Source: Coffea arabica (taxonomy: Eukaryota > Streptophyta > Magnoliopsida > Gentianales > Rubiaceae). From it: a DNA stretch of 64,000 nucleotides. Where the stretch lies: positions 8,620,501-8,684,500 of the forward strand of contig NC_092317.1 of assembly GCF_036785885.1 (NCBI RefSeq). Reading direction: 5' to 3'. The position numbers and the translations under genes were made by a program. The notes under the pieces are model-generated. The model saw nothing but the letters and a program-made list of their open reading frames with translations. It made no database searches and was not told the DNA's origin. Below, in pieces: positions 1 through 10,275 of the stretch. The stretch's first letter is position 1, and each line of letters begins with the position of its first letter.

Positions 1-390
1 TGATAATTTAGAGTCTGTATCTTCTATTATTTCTTTGTAACTAGTTAAACAATAAAGTACCATTAGATATAATTACCTATTTACCATGATCACCATTTGT
101 CTCCCCATAATTTACATATTCCGTTTTTGTTATCTAATGCGATTCCACTAAAAAAAAAAAAAAAGTACTAAGTTCAAACTTTACAACATGGTAACCTTTT
201 CAACTGATGTCTATATTCAGAAACTCCCTTTACGTCCATAAACTTCATATGTACACACTCCCTTTTACTTACTCTTTTTTTTTTTTTTAATTTTCTGGTT
301 TTTGGGGGGTGGCGGCGGCGGCGAGGGAAGTAACGTATAAATGGAGTAACAAATTTTAAGCTATTTGGAGTAGAGAAGCAAAAGTTAAAG
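1..390. other. intergenic, no gene seen
   Basis: AT-rich sequence with A and T runs and one GGC-repeat patch near 310-325. No open frame of substance, no RNA gene and no clear element end is visible. Confidence 0.6.
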
Positions 391-545
391 GATTAATCTT
401 TCCTACATTGACATTGTATACACTATCAGCGTTGGATGAATGACAATTATACAAAATTTGAATTTGAAATTTAACTTTTGTACACATGTTATGAATCAAA
501 CGGTGATTGTGTATACAATGCCAGTGAATATAAGATTTACTCAAA
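388..545. repeat. short inverted-end element, family S copy 1
   Basis: About 160 bp that starts with GGATTAATCTTTCCTACATT and a TATACACTATCAGCGTT block, and ends with the inverse pattern (GTATACAATGCCAGTGAAT, then AAGATTTACTC). Related copies lie near 25930-26085 (inverted), 37378-37540 and 42640-42765. The shared ends and shared core (AAATTTGAATTTGAAATTT) point to a MITE-like non-autonomous DNA element. I could not fix a target-site duplication, so the superfamily is left open. Confidence 0.55.
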
Positions 546-3176
546 GTTAAATAGCTTTTGAAGGGCTCATAAACAGTAGCTTCTTTGGAATCAAGTTATT
601 CTGAATTGCAGAGGGTATATTTTGCAATTCTGTTCAATGAATTTGATTAAACTACCACCGATAATTGGACTTAATTGCTATACATTACATTTCCTTACAG
701 GAGAACATTAATTTGCTGGAAAGCAGAGGGACTGGTTAGGTATATATTATGGTGAGTTCAGTCGAAAGTTAAAAGACGTTCTGGTTCCTAAATCATCAAA
801 TTGATAGCTCCATTCACTCTAAAAGCCGTTAATAATAATAATAATAATGGGGCATTTGCTAATTAGTTAGAGTCTAAATAGTTTTAAAAAGAAATTTCAA
901 AGCTCGGTCTCAATGACATTTGCTAATGAGTAATCCTTAAAATTACATATAAAACGACTGATAACAACAAAATCCATGTCAACGGAAGAAATTAACTTCA
1001 ATTTCAAGGGAACCAAGTCAATTGGGTTCTTGGTTGGTATTTTATGGGGATTGACTGATATTGCACTCTTTTCCTCCCAAAAGGGCATTGGTACAAACAA
1101 CCAGATCAAAGCAAACAATTACCTGGTTGAAAAAAGTGAAAATGCCCAGATGCAAAAGTACAAATCTGGGGAACATTTGCGCCCAGTTCTCTAATTTGGT
1201 GTCATCCACAATCCACATGCCTCGAAATTGTATTCACATGGGTTTTCTACCCATTCTGTTGGCGACCAAGTGACCATGGTTCATGCACTCAACTTACTTT
1301 TGGAAGCGTAGGAAATAGGACTTGTCCTAGTCGCTTGGCCCAGTCGTACTAAGATTTTTCATTTTCTGAGTAGAAAAAAGTTCGAGTGGTTTGATTTCGA
1401 TCACCATCACGATCAGAACATGAATCATAGATCGCTTACAATAGTTTTTAAAGAATGCTCGTTTATATAGTTTTCATTTCATAGATCGCTCGCAAGAATT
1501 TTTATAGATTGCTCATTTATATAGTTCTCATGTCGACAATGAAATTCGAATATACGATCTTTTATATGAAAGTTCTCCGTTCTTACCGAATCAACTTGTA
1601 TTGGCAGTGCTAAGATAGAGTCCCGCATAATTAATTGGAGGCATAGCAAGACAACCAAGACAAGTTCCCTAATTCCCTATCTGCTTATCCTTTTGCCTTC
1701 CCTTTTTTCTTGTTTGATTTTGTATTTGGTCCTTGTCTTGTCTAGTTATTTTTATCTTTATCTTTCTCCAGATGCTTTATACCGAGTAATAACATACATA
1801 TCAAATTTGTTGCAACAGAGCTAGTTGCTTAATACTATTTATTTGTTTCCTAAATCTTGTAAAAGCTCCTAGTTGATTTTTTTTTTTTTTTGTCTTTTTG
1901 ACAAATGTAAAAGGACTTTGTTATGAGATAATTAACTCACATCTGAAATAGCCCCCACCTATCTGGTCATACTAGCAAATTAATTACCGAAAAAATGGAG
2001 TACTAGAATAAGTTAAACATGGACTTCCCAACAAAAAAAAAAAAAAACATGGACTTCCTTTGTTTAGTTAATTACATCATTCTTCAAGAAAAAAACTGAA
2101 ACCACAAATTATTCTTTGTTATAAGATGACTAAATCAGGTCTGAACTAGCCCCAGCTATGTGATCATAATTAGTTAAACATGGATTTCCATTGTTTAGTT
2201 ACATCATTCTTCAAGGCAAAAAAACTGAAATTACAAGTTATTCTTTTAGTCCATGACATGGTCGATAGAAGTCTTCTTGTATAAAAAAAAAGGTATATTT
2301 ATCAATTGCAATTAATATAAAGTAGAAAAATTTTGCAGAAAGGTCTTTGCAGTTACATGGCTAAAATGGTGTTTGATGTCACACATGTTGAAGCATTAAA
2401 ACCAATTTTTGAAAAAAGAAAAAGAAAAGCATTTCAAATTTGAACTCAGTAATAAGGAGTCTGGAGTCAGCCATATCGCAATCCAACTTGGGCTGCTAAA
2501 CTATGACTGTAGACGTTATGGAATAAAGGCAGGAAAGATGTCACTGAAAATGAGGCAAAAATAAGGTAAAAATTGAAAAAAAAAAAAAAAAAAAGAGAGA
2601 AGAAAACATAGATGGATCGATCGAAGTAAGCACTGATTGAATATAACTTCTTTATTACATAGATGGATGTACAGTTTATAATGAATTATAATGTGTTCAA
2701 AAGCTATTTTATCATTTTCAAATGATTGCACTGACAACTGTTCCTATCTTTCAACTGATAGTAGTATGATTATGAAATCGGTTTGCAGAAAAATTCGAAA
2801 CTGGTGCTCTTTGTTGGCAGGATAATAATGGATGATCATAAGCGATTGCATTTGCATAACAAAACACATAAAAAAAGAATAATCTTGTATTGTTGTGAAG
2901 GAAATGTGATGGTTTTTGAGATTGATTTCTGCTGCCTTTGCTTGAAGTTGATGTCAGTAAATTCCTAATAGTAGAATCAGAAAATAGAGGGGTAAAAAAA
3001 ACAGAGACCAGGATTTTGTTACTTCTCAAAGTTTGTACTGTTAAGGTTGATTTTTCACCAGCATCCCATTTCAATTTTGAATCATTTTTCAAATTTGAAC
3101 ATTCTCCACTACTAGCGGTTGATTATCTGGCAATTCTTGACATGGAGTTCTTGCATTTAGAATTTTTTCCATTGCC
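546..3176. other. intergenic with local duplications, no gene seen
   Basis: No credible gene. The short open frames here (up to about 110 codons) have low-complexity or unfamiliar products and overlap one another on both strands. An imperfect local duplication lies at about 1428-1531: two blocks with CATAGATCGCT, a GCTC step and TTTATATAGTT. A second, longer one at 1915-2255 is listed separately. Confidence 0.5.
1915..2255. repeat. imperfect tandem duplication
   Basis: Two diverged units, about 1915-2110 and 2111-2255. Both run from CTTTGTTATRAGAT through a 'CTGAACTAGCCCCAGCTAT'-like block and AAACATGGAYTTCC to a TACATCATTCTTCAAG block. The first unit carries an extra stretch around 1975-2045. 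This looks like a local duplication with later indels. No coding potential. Confidence 0.65.
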
Positions 3177-3373
3177 AATTAGCTAAACATTGGCCCCTCG
3201 GGTCGGCTCAGCTGGTGCTGGGTAGCCTCATTAGGTCCTGGCAACGTGTGGTCCCGATTCGACTCCTTCTATGTATCTTGGGGGTGGGTGCACAGGCACA
3301 GGAAGATTAGTCCGAAAGGGATACTCCCTGTGATGACAAAAAAAAAATAAAATAAAAAATTAGCTAACCATTG
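3177..3373 (+). repeat. tRNA-derived SINE with target-site duplication
   Basis: The body runs from about 3193 to 3357. It has a pol III A box (GGCTCAGCTGG near 3214), a B box (GATTCGACTCC near 3257), and an A-rich tail ending in AAAATAAAATAAAAAA. It is flanked by a 16-bp direct repeat, AATTAGCTAAACATTG at 3177-3192 and AATTAGCTAACCATTG at 3358-3373, with one mismatch. The A and B boxes, A-rich tail and long flanking repeat together define a SINE inserted by LINE machinery. The low divergence of the flanks suggests a fairly recent insertion. Confidence 0.85.
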
Positions 3374-4177
3374 AAGCTTCTAGTTGAGATCAATTAGCCT
3401 CAAATTTGATTCAGCAAGTTAACGTAGTCCAGGAAAAGCTAGGTTACAAATGGCAAAAAATGTGATCAATTTTGGAGATTGAAAGCAAGAGAGAAGTTTA
3501 AACTAAAAAAAAAGAAAAGAAAATGCACGAGTCATGCTTGATCAAAGGTTAGTTAAGGACAAAACTTAGAGAACCTATGACTTAGAACAAAGTAAAAATT
3601 TTTGTCAAGTCCTAGCAAGCTGCTGAAATCATAAATCCTATAAAGAGCTTAATGGCTTTGTTTGTTGACGTAACAAATAACAATGAGGACTGGGCAACGG
3701 CAGGACTCGTAGAATTTTTTCCACTATCAGATTCAGGGTAATAACTGTGTGGAGAAGGATATGTCAGACATTAAAAAAAAAAGGAAAAAAAAAAACTAAC
3801 TAATTAACTTTCATTTTAGTTGAGAATTTTCTACTATTATGTTCACTAATGTCACTACATGTTAAGCCTTGGAAAGTCGAGGAAATGAATTAGTCTACCA
3901 TATCGCATGCTAGTGCATGTCCTATGGAACTGCGCGCGGTAACCATCCAATTGAAACGAATCATTGGTCTTTGGTGGTTACAGAGCAAAGGCAACTGCAC
4001 ACGGACTTGATAGTTGATAATTGATCCCAAAATTGGATGTAAACTAAGTTACAGAGATTTATGCTTGATCGCAACTAGTATAAATAATAGGTGCTGAAAA
4101 TAAATGATTACCAAACAATTTTCAGAACCATAGAGCTCAAATTCCTTATCCTTTGAACTTCAATATAGCATCACAAG
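3374..4177. other. upstream region of the first BAHD copy
   Basis: AT-rich, with no gene seen. A TATA-like motif TATAAATA lies at 4079-4086, about 92 bases before the ATG at 4178, and could have been the promoter of the now broken BAHD gene. Confidence 0.45.
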
Positions 4178-5480
4178 ATGGTTGCAAGAATGGAAATGAT
4201 ATCCCAAGAAATGATTAAGCCATCAGATCCTACACCTGACCATCTAAGAAACTACAACCTGTCCTTCCTAGACCAAATCGCACCATCTCATTACTTTCCT
4301 CTAATCTCTTTCTATCAATCTACTCAAAACTGCAACCTTGATCATTCCCAAATATCTCAACGACTGAAATCTTCATTCTCTTCTGCCTTAACCAAATTCT
4401 ATCCACTTGCAGGGAGGATCAATGGAACTCTCTCCATTGATTGTAATGATGAGGGGGCTTCCTACATTGAAGTACAAGTTCATGATCAACTATCGGAAGT
4501 TATGAAGTATGGCAAAATTGAGGATCTAACTCAATATCTACCTCTGAATCCCCATGGTGGTACGAGTGATATCGATAATAGACCGTTCAAATCAATTTTT
4601 TCGATTGTAAAGGGATAGCTATTGGAGTGTGTATGTCACATAAAATTGCAGATGGAACATCTTTGGTTATGTTCATGACGTCATGGGCTCAACCATGCAT
4701 GGGGGATAATGCTGGATCTGTCTTGCAGCCTGATTTCAATTTGGCTAGCCAATATTTTCCACCTAAAAACTTTTCTCTTCTTGGATCTAAACCTCATGAC
4801 TCGAGGTTCAAGGAGCAAAAATTTGTTGCAAAAAGACTTGTTTTTAATAATGAAAAGTTGTCAAAACTCAAAAATGTTTATCTCCTCAGAATCTGATGTA
4901 AAAGAAGCCACTCGAGTTGAAGCTGTCACTGCTTTTCTTTGGAAACGTTTCGTGGATGTCGGAAAAGCTAAAATAGGAGGCAAAACCACGTTTGCTGCGC
5001 TGCATGCTTTAAATTTGAGGCCAAGAGTGAAGCCACCCTGTTCAGAGCATACTTTTGGAAATCTCTGGAGGTTTATTCTTGCATTTTCATCTTCTAATCA
5101 GAGTACCACCACTGAATATGAGGACTTAATAATCCAACTGAGAAATGGGATTACAAAAGTTAATAGTGAATGTCTCGAATATACACAGAACAAAGAGAAG
5201 AATTGGGATTATATCATGAGGTCATTGGGATTGTTCTCCAAGGGAGAGATGGATATTTGTACATTTAGTAGTTGGTGTAGATTTCCTATTTATGAGGTGG
5301 ATTTTGGGTGGGGGGAAGCCTCTTTGGGTAAGCACAACAGCCATTCCTTTCAAGAATGCTGTGATTTTGACGCCTACAAGAAGTGGTGATGGAATTGAAG
5401 CATTGGCGAACATGGTTGAAGACGAATTCGAGATGATTCAACATGATGAGGAGTTCATTTCAGTTCTTGTTCATGCATGA
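4178..5480 (+). pseudogene. BAHD acyltransferase, broken by three indels
   Basis: A former intronless BAHD acyltransferase, a family that moves acyl groups from acyl-CoA to an alcohol or amine in the cytosol. The ATG at 4178 opens a frame with the family's N-terminal IKPSDPTP block, the YPLAGR block and SIDCNDEG. The catalytic HKIAD box follows at about 4639 and the DFGWG box at about 5299. The frame is interrupted three times. Near 4585 there is a 7-base loss compared with the neighbour at 6894 (cc[attagct]gttcaaatc). A small indel lies near 4880. An extra G sits in the G run of the DFGWG codons near 5313. No in-frame nonsense change is seen apart from these shifts, so it is either a young pseudogene or partly a product of assembly error. 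The last segment ends at 5480. Confidence 0.85.
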
Positions 5481-6893
5481 TGTTGTTCCATATTATGTGA
5501 TCAAGAATGATGCCGAGGCTTGCCTTCCAGATTTACTCTTGTAATGTAACTACTCTTTGGACCCTTTCAATTTTACACTGATTGTCACTCTGCATACCAA
5601 ACTTCTAATTGATATGGATTTCCAGCTTAGTAGATTTTGTGCTTCAGCAAACTCAATTGGCTGTGAATTTATTTATTCATTTTTTATATCACTCACTCAG
5701 ATTACAATTTCAAATTTACATTGAACAGAAAAGTTGCAGTATTGCACAAAAACAGAAACACACAAGGAAGAGACAGAGAGGAATGGAAGGGAAGGATAGT
5801 GTTGTGGTTTAGGAGTAAATAAGATATATCCTCATATCTTGACAAGATTTTAAATTAGAGGTGAGTAGATGAATGATGAAGGGCACGGAATGAACAACAA
5901 CAGCATTCAAGGAATCAGAAAAATATTGCAAAATGAAGAAATCAGAAAAATGTAGCAAAATAAAGAGAAGGATATTGTTGTGGTTTAGGAGTAAATAAGA
6001 TACATAATCATATCTTGACAAGATTTTGAATATTTTGGAATGTATAATAAAATTTGGAACGTATGAATTACGGGTGAGAATGGGATTACATGACTAATGA
6101 AGGGTATGAAATGCAAAAAAAAAAATTGGGTTATAGATCCACCAAAGAAACCTATAAATAAACCTTGGAGGCTTGACTGAAACCGTTTCTGTCAACACCA
6201 ATTATTTTCTTGAAATTTTGTAGTCGAATGTTGCTTACAATCATTGGCATATATTATTGGTCATTTTCCTTGGCGAGTTTGTTTAAAATGCCAAATCTAT
6301 ACACCTCTCAATTCTAAACTCAAGCTCTGGTACAACATTCATTCGTAATTGTACAAATAATCAATCAATAGATTAAAGGTATAGATTTAGGATTTAATCC
6401 CTCCATTTCTTGGGCAGAATATTGGGATTGCTGCTGATCTGAAAGTCCAAGCAGATGGCATAGCTGTCAACCTTATCCTTTCTATTATTCTTTATGAAAC
6501 ACGTACATTAAAGAATCATAAAAGCTAATGGCAATTCCGAATAGGTCCATTTTTGAGTACCTCAGCACTCTCAAATAGATTTCCACTTGCTCGTATAATT
6601 AAACAGCATCAAACAATCACTAACCACTAAATTCCCAAAAGGAGTTAATCATTAAAGTGCTTGTTATCTTTCCAAGAGCAATTATGGAGCATTTGTTATT
6701 GGTTTCAAAGATTACAATCTCTCTCCCTTGATAATTTAGCCTGTAAAATATGATAATCTTCCCTTGGTAGTGGATGCAATCTTTATTTCGTTTGAAAATT
6801 CGTGCCCAAGGACTTGTGCAAGGTTGGTTTCCTAATGCTACCCATAAAACTGCCTCATTATTTCAGAAGTGATACTTGTGATGAGCAAAAATA
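5481..6893. other. intergenic between BAHD copies 1 and 2
   Basis: No gene seen. It contains a direct repeat pair (listed separately) and AT-rich sequence. A CCTATAAATAAACC motif near 6149 is more than 700 bases before the next ATG, so it is a weak promoter candidate. Confidence 0.45.
5791..6115. repeat. direct repeat pair upstream of BAHD copy 2
   Basis: The block GAAGGATAGTGTTGTGGTTT...GACAAGATTTTAAAT at 5791-5855 recurs at 5968-6032 with only a few changes. It is followed in both copies by weaker matches (GGTGAG, AATGATGAAGGG against CTAATGAAGGG). The unit is about 177 bases. This is a diverged tandem duplication, non-coding as far as I can see. Confidence 0.75.
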
Positions 6894-8159
6894 ATGGCAC
6901 AGGTAGAGATAATATTGAAGGAGTACATCAAACCATCTTCTCCAACACCCCTTCAACTCAAACATCACAATCTGTCCTTCATTGATCGTCTTCCAACGCC
7001 AATCTATCTTCCCTTCATACTATTTTATCAAAATCATGCTTCATCTGATCGCTCCCTAATTTCCCAGCAGCTAAAACTGTCCATATCTCAAGCCTTAACC
7101 AAGTTCTACCCCTTAGCAGGAAGGATACAGGATGACGTTTTCGTCGATTGTAATGATTCAGGGGCTTTATTCATCGAAGCTCAAGTTCGTTCTTCCCTTT
7201 CAGAGGCAACTCAAAACTTTGTAATTGAGGAATTCAACCATTATCTGCCAATAAAGCCTTACGAAATTATTGAGAATAGTTTGAGAAATGATGTCCCATT
7301 AGCTGTTCAAATCAGTTTCTTTAAGTGTGGAGGCATGTCTGTTGGAGTTTGCATATCGCACAGAATAGCTGATGCATTATCTGTCGTGATGTTCTTGAAT
7401 TCATGGGCTGCTATATGCAGGGGTAGCGACGATAGTGAGATTCTGAAACCAAATTTTGATCTGGGATGCCTTCATTTTCCTCCTCCAGAAGATGTCCCTA
7501 GAGCCCCTCTTATATCAGTTGCAGATAAACAAAAGATTGTTGCAAAGAGGTTTGTATTCAGCAAGGAAAGGCTGGAAAGAATCAAAGAACTAGCTTCATC
7601 AGACTCCACTTCTACAATAAAGGATCCAACTCGAGTAGAAGCGCTTTCCGCTTTCATATGCAAGAATTTCATTGAGGTAAATCGGTCAAAACTTGATTCT
7701 GAAACCATGTTTGTTGCAATCCATAATGTGAACTTGAGACCAAAAATGAAATTACCACACGATGAATTCGCCTTTGGGAATGTTTCCCTACCTATTTCTG
7801 CCGTGTTGATGCCCGAGATGGAGAAAGAATGCCATAATTTAGCGGGACATTTGAGATATGCAATAAGAAATGTAAATGATGATTTTGTGAAAAATGTTGT
7901 TCAACAGAGAGAGCCTTATCTGAGGATTTTGAGTGAAACAAGGAAACTTTTGTCTAAGGCAGAGATGTGTTATTGTAACTTTACCAGCTGGTGTAGGTTT
8001 CCTGTATATGAAGTGGACTTTGGCTGGGGAAAGCCTTTTGCAATTGGCACGGCAGCTGTGCCTAGGAAAAACACCATAATTTTGATGAGTACCAAATGTG
8101 GTGATGGAATAGAAGCAGTGACGGAGCCAGGATTTTTTTTTTGGGGGGGCCAAAATTGA
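6894..8159 (+). CDS. BAHD acyltransferase with transposon-altered C-terminus
   Basis: Predicted cytosolic acyl-CoA-dependent acyltransferase of the vinorine synthase-like BAHD group. The substrate is not deducible. The single exon encodes 421 aa. It shows IKPSSPTP at residues 13-20, a YPLAGR block, FVDCNDSGALF, the catalytic HRIAD (H156, D160) and the structural DFGWG (375-379) followed by KP. The frame is whole up to GDGIEA. A 231-bp element then inserts and supplies a foreign tail (VTEPGFFFWGGQN) and a stop. The original last exon sequence continues after the element in its old frame and stops at 8432-8434, so about 24 native C-terminal residues are lost. Both catalytic motifs remain, so activity is possible but unproven. 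BAHD C-terminal ends usually form part of the second domain's fold. Confidence 0.85.
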   Translation: MAQVEIILKEYIKPSSPTPLQLKHHNLSFIDRLPTPIYLPFILFYQNHASSDRSLISQQLKLSISQALTKFYPLAGRIQDDVFVDCNDSGALFIEAQVRSSLSEATQNFVIEEFNHYLPIKPYEIIENSLRNDVPLAVQISFFKCGGMSVGVCISHRIADALSVVMFLNSWAAICRGSDDSEILKPNFDLGCLHFPPPEDVPRAPLISVADKQKIVAKRFVFSKERLERIKELASSDSTSTIKDPTRVEALSAFICKNFIEVNRSKLDSETMFVAIHNVNLRPKMKLPHDEFAFGNVSLPISAVLMPEMEKECHNLAGHLRYAIRNVNDDFVKNVVQQREPYLRILSETRKLLSKAEMCYCNFTSWCRFPVYEVDFGWGKPFAIGTAAVPRKNTIILMSTKCGDGIEAVTEPGFFFWGGQN

Positions 8160-8359
8160 AATTCCATTCAAAGATGACTAATTCATATATATATATATAT
8201 ATATATCAACTCTCATAATATAAACTAAAATTGAAAAAATTTAGGGGGGGCCAATTTTATTTTACACACATATTTACATATTATGAATTAAAATTCTCAA
8301 AACTTAGGGGGGGCCATGCCCCCCTCTGCCCCCCTTGGCTCCGTCATTGAATAGAAGCA
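8107..8359. mobile_element. 231-bp MITE (Mutator-like) inside the BAHD gene
   Basis: The element runs from 8118 to 8348. Its ends are inverted: GTGACGGAGCCAGG at the left, and a right end whose complement reads AATGACGGAGCCAAGG. G-rich and C-rich tracts lie just inside, and there is an AT repeat in the middle. It is flanked by a perfect 11-bp direct repeat GAATAGAAGCA at 8107-8117 and 8349-8359. An 11-bp target duplication with inverted ends fits Mutator-like non-autonomous elements best. The perfect flanks indicate a recent insertion. It carries no open frame of its own. Confidence 0.85.
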
Positions 8360-8434
8360 TGGATTAACATGGCGGAAGACCATATGGAGTTGCTCCCAAG
8401 TGACTTTCTTTCACTTGCAAATCATGATTTTTAG

Positions 8435-9939
8435 AGACGAACATGGTGGCATGGATTGTGAACTCTCATGTCTGAGTAAATAGCTACTAGTTTTAAAGGA
8501 TTGTGGCACGTATGTTGTACCCAACATAGTCACTGAACAACAAATTCCATTTGTGGAAAAAAGTGATTTCGATTTCCATCCAATTTTAATTGGCCCTTAT
8601 CTCAGTTTCTGTCATAATGATTTCTCGTTTTATCATCACTGCGAATTGTGGTTGTAACTTGCAAGAAGTGGAGTATCATTTGTAGGTAAACTAAAAGAAT
8701 GTGTAAAACTGTAAATGCCTATCCCTTGTTTTTTTTTTTTTGCTTTTAGCAATTTGATAGACCAGTAAAGTGTGCAAATTATGAGGCAAGAAAAGGATTT
8801 TAGGTAAAAGGAAAATTTTAGGTAAAGTGCTATTCTCTTCAAAGACACGTCCATTTTCTTGAACGACATAATATAATCATTCATAGATTGAATTCACTTT
8901 GGGAAAGATTTCAATATTTACAAAGGAAAAGGAGAAAGGGAAGAGAGCTGGTTTGAGAGTCGAGTCAGTCGACTGAGTCTAATGTCCCTATCAATTGAGT
9001 TGAGTTCTGAAGAAGAGCTGAAAATTCATTTTTAGGCGTTTGTACTTTATTGGGAAAACATACAACTTAATGATGAAAAAAAAAGCAAAAAGAAAAGACC
9101 ATGATGATGAGGGAACCCAACTTGACTGAGTAACCAATTATATGGTTGGATTGAGCTTCAATAGGTTCTACAGAGTCGGGCCTAAAGTGGAAAGTGAGAT
9201 TCTAAGTGATTATGGCCTTGGGAAATCAGCGGCCTAAGGTTGGAAATGAGGAACTTGGCAACAATCAGGTTTCACCTAAGTTTAATTTCCCTTTCAGCCT
9301 CCGTATATAGTCGATCAATCTACCGGAGTCTTAAGTATCGGAGGCCATTAACTGGTGTCCGCAGGCCTAGATCTTGATCATCCATTGTAGATTAATTAGA
9401 TCAGATTTGGCATCTCCCGTCCCGTTTCTCTAGTTACTTTTTTTTCTAAAGTGTAAATAAAAGATTTTAAATTTAGGATCTTTTACTTACCATCCAAAGG
9501 AACCGGAGAAATGGAACCGTCTCCTTTCACCATTTACATTGATACGTCTTGATTAACCAATATCATTAAAAAAGGAAGCATCTTCGTGCCAATGGTCTTT
9601 CAAAAAAAAAGGACAAAAAATTGTGCTAGGGAAGCATGTTCATAGGGATGACTTATAACTGGAATTAACATCTAACACAAACATAAAATAGGATGTGATG
9701 ATTGGTCACGGAGCTAGTATTATTTTTCATCTGGCGCAAATAATAGCAAGTTGTGCACTGGCAAGAAAATCTTGGCCAGTTGACTCGGGATAACTTGACC
9801 GTTTCTATCCGTATTGAAAACTTCTCGAGTTCTCGGTGACTCTCGGCTGAGTTCTAGGCGATCTATGTATTTCGAAGTGATTTTGTCCCGGTATCAGAAT
9901 GGAGAGCTCCGTTTTGGTGATGACTCGGCAGAGTCTTTG
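8435..9939. other. intergenic, no gene seen
   Basis: AT-rich at first, then more mixed from 9100 to 9560. No credible coding frame, RNA gene or element end was recognised. Confidence 0.5.
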
Positions 9940-9944
9940 AACCA

Positions 9945-10275
9945 TGGCATGAACTTGAGCTTCAACAAAACGGCACCTGAGCCTTTGCAATTAACTTAAA
10001 AAAATTTGGCATTGACCCTTCCAGCTAAAGGGTAGTATATTGCTAGTGCTTCTAGTAAAGACTGTTTTAGATGCTGGGATCTTTGGGATTCATCAATATT
10101 TGATGATGACTCGTGATTTTGGTGCTTATTGCAATTGATCTAGAAAGGACAGCTTTAAAGTCCTTACTATCATGGGGTGTTGGACATGATGGTTTGATAA
10201 ACTCCTTTGATATTACCACAATTTCCAGCATCTTTCTTACTTACTGATGTCTAGTCTACTATTATATGAGCCCTG
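9945..10275 (-). pseudogene. 5' fragment of a BAHD gene
   Basis: Read on the minus strand from an ATG at 10231-10229, this opens with MLEIVVISKEFIKPSCPTP. That is clearly related to the start of the gene at 18474-19820 (MEVVSEELIKPSSPTP). An extra base after DFK then shifts the frame, and an internal piece around the FFYQN block is missing. Homology resumes through the CCTTCCAGCTAAAGGGTAG region (the PLAGR block) and ends near VEAQVHA at about 9945. The rest of the gene, including the HxxxD and DFGWG boxes, is absent. The match extends upstream of the ATG (TTATATGAGCCCT against TTGAGCCCT), so the remnant derives from genomic duplication, not retroposition. Confidence 0.8.

Noticed and set aside
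976-1273. Overlapping open frames of about 70 codons on both strands
   Set aside because: No recognisable product and no promoter or splice support.
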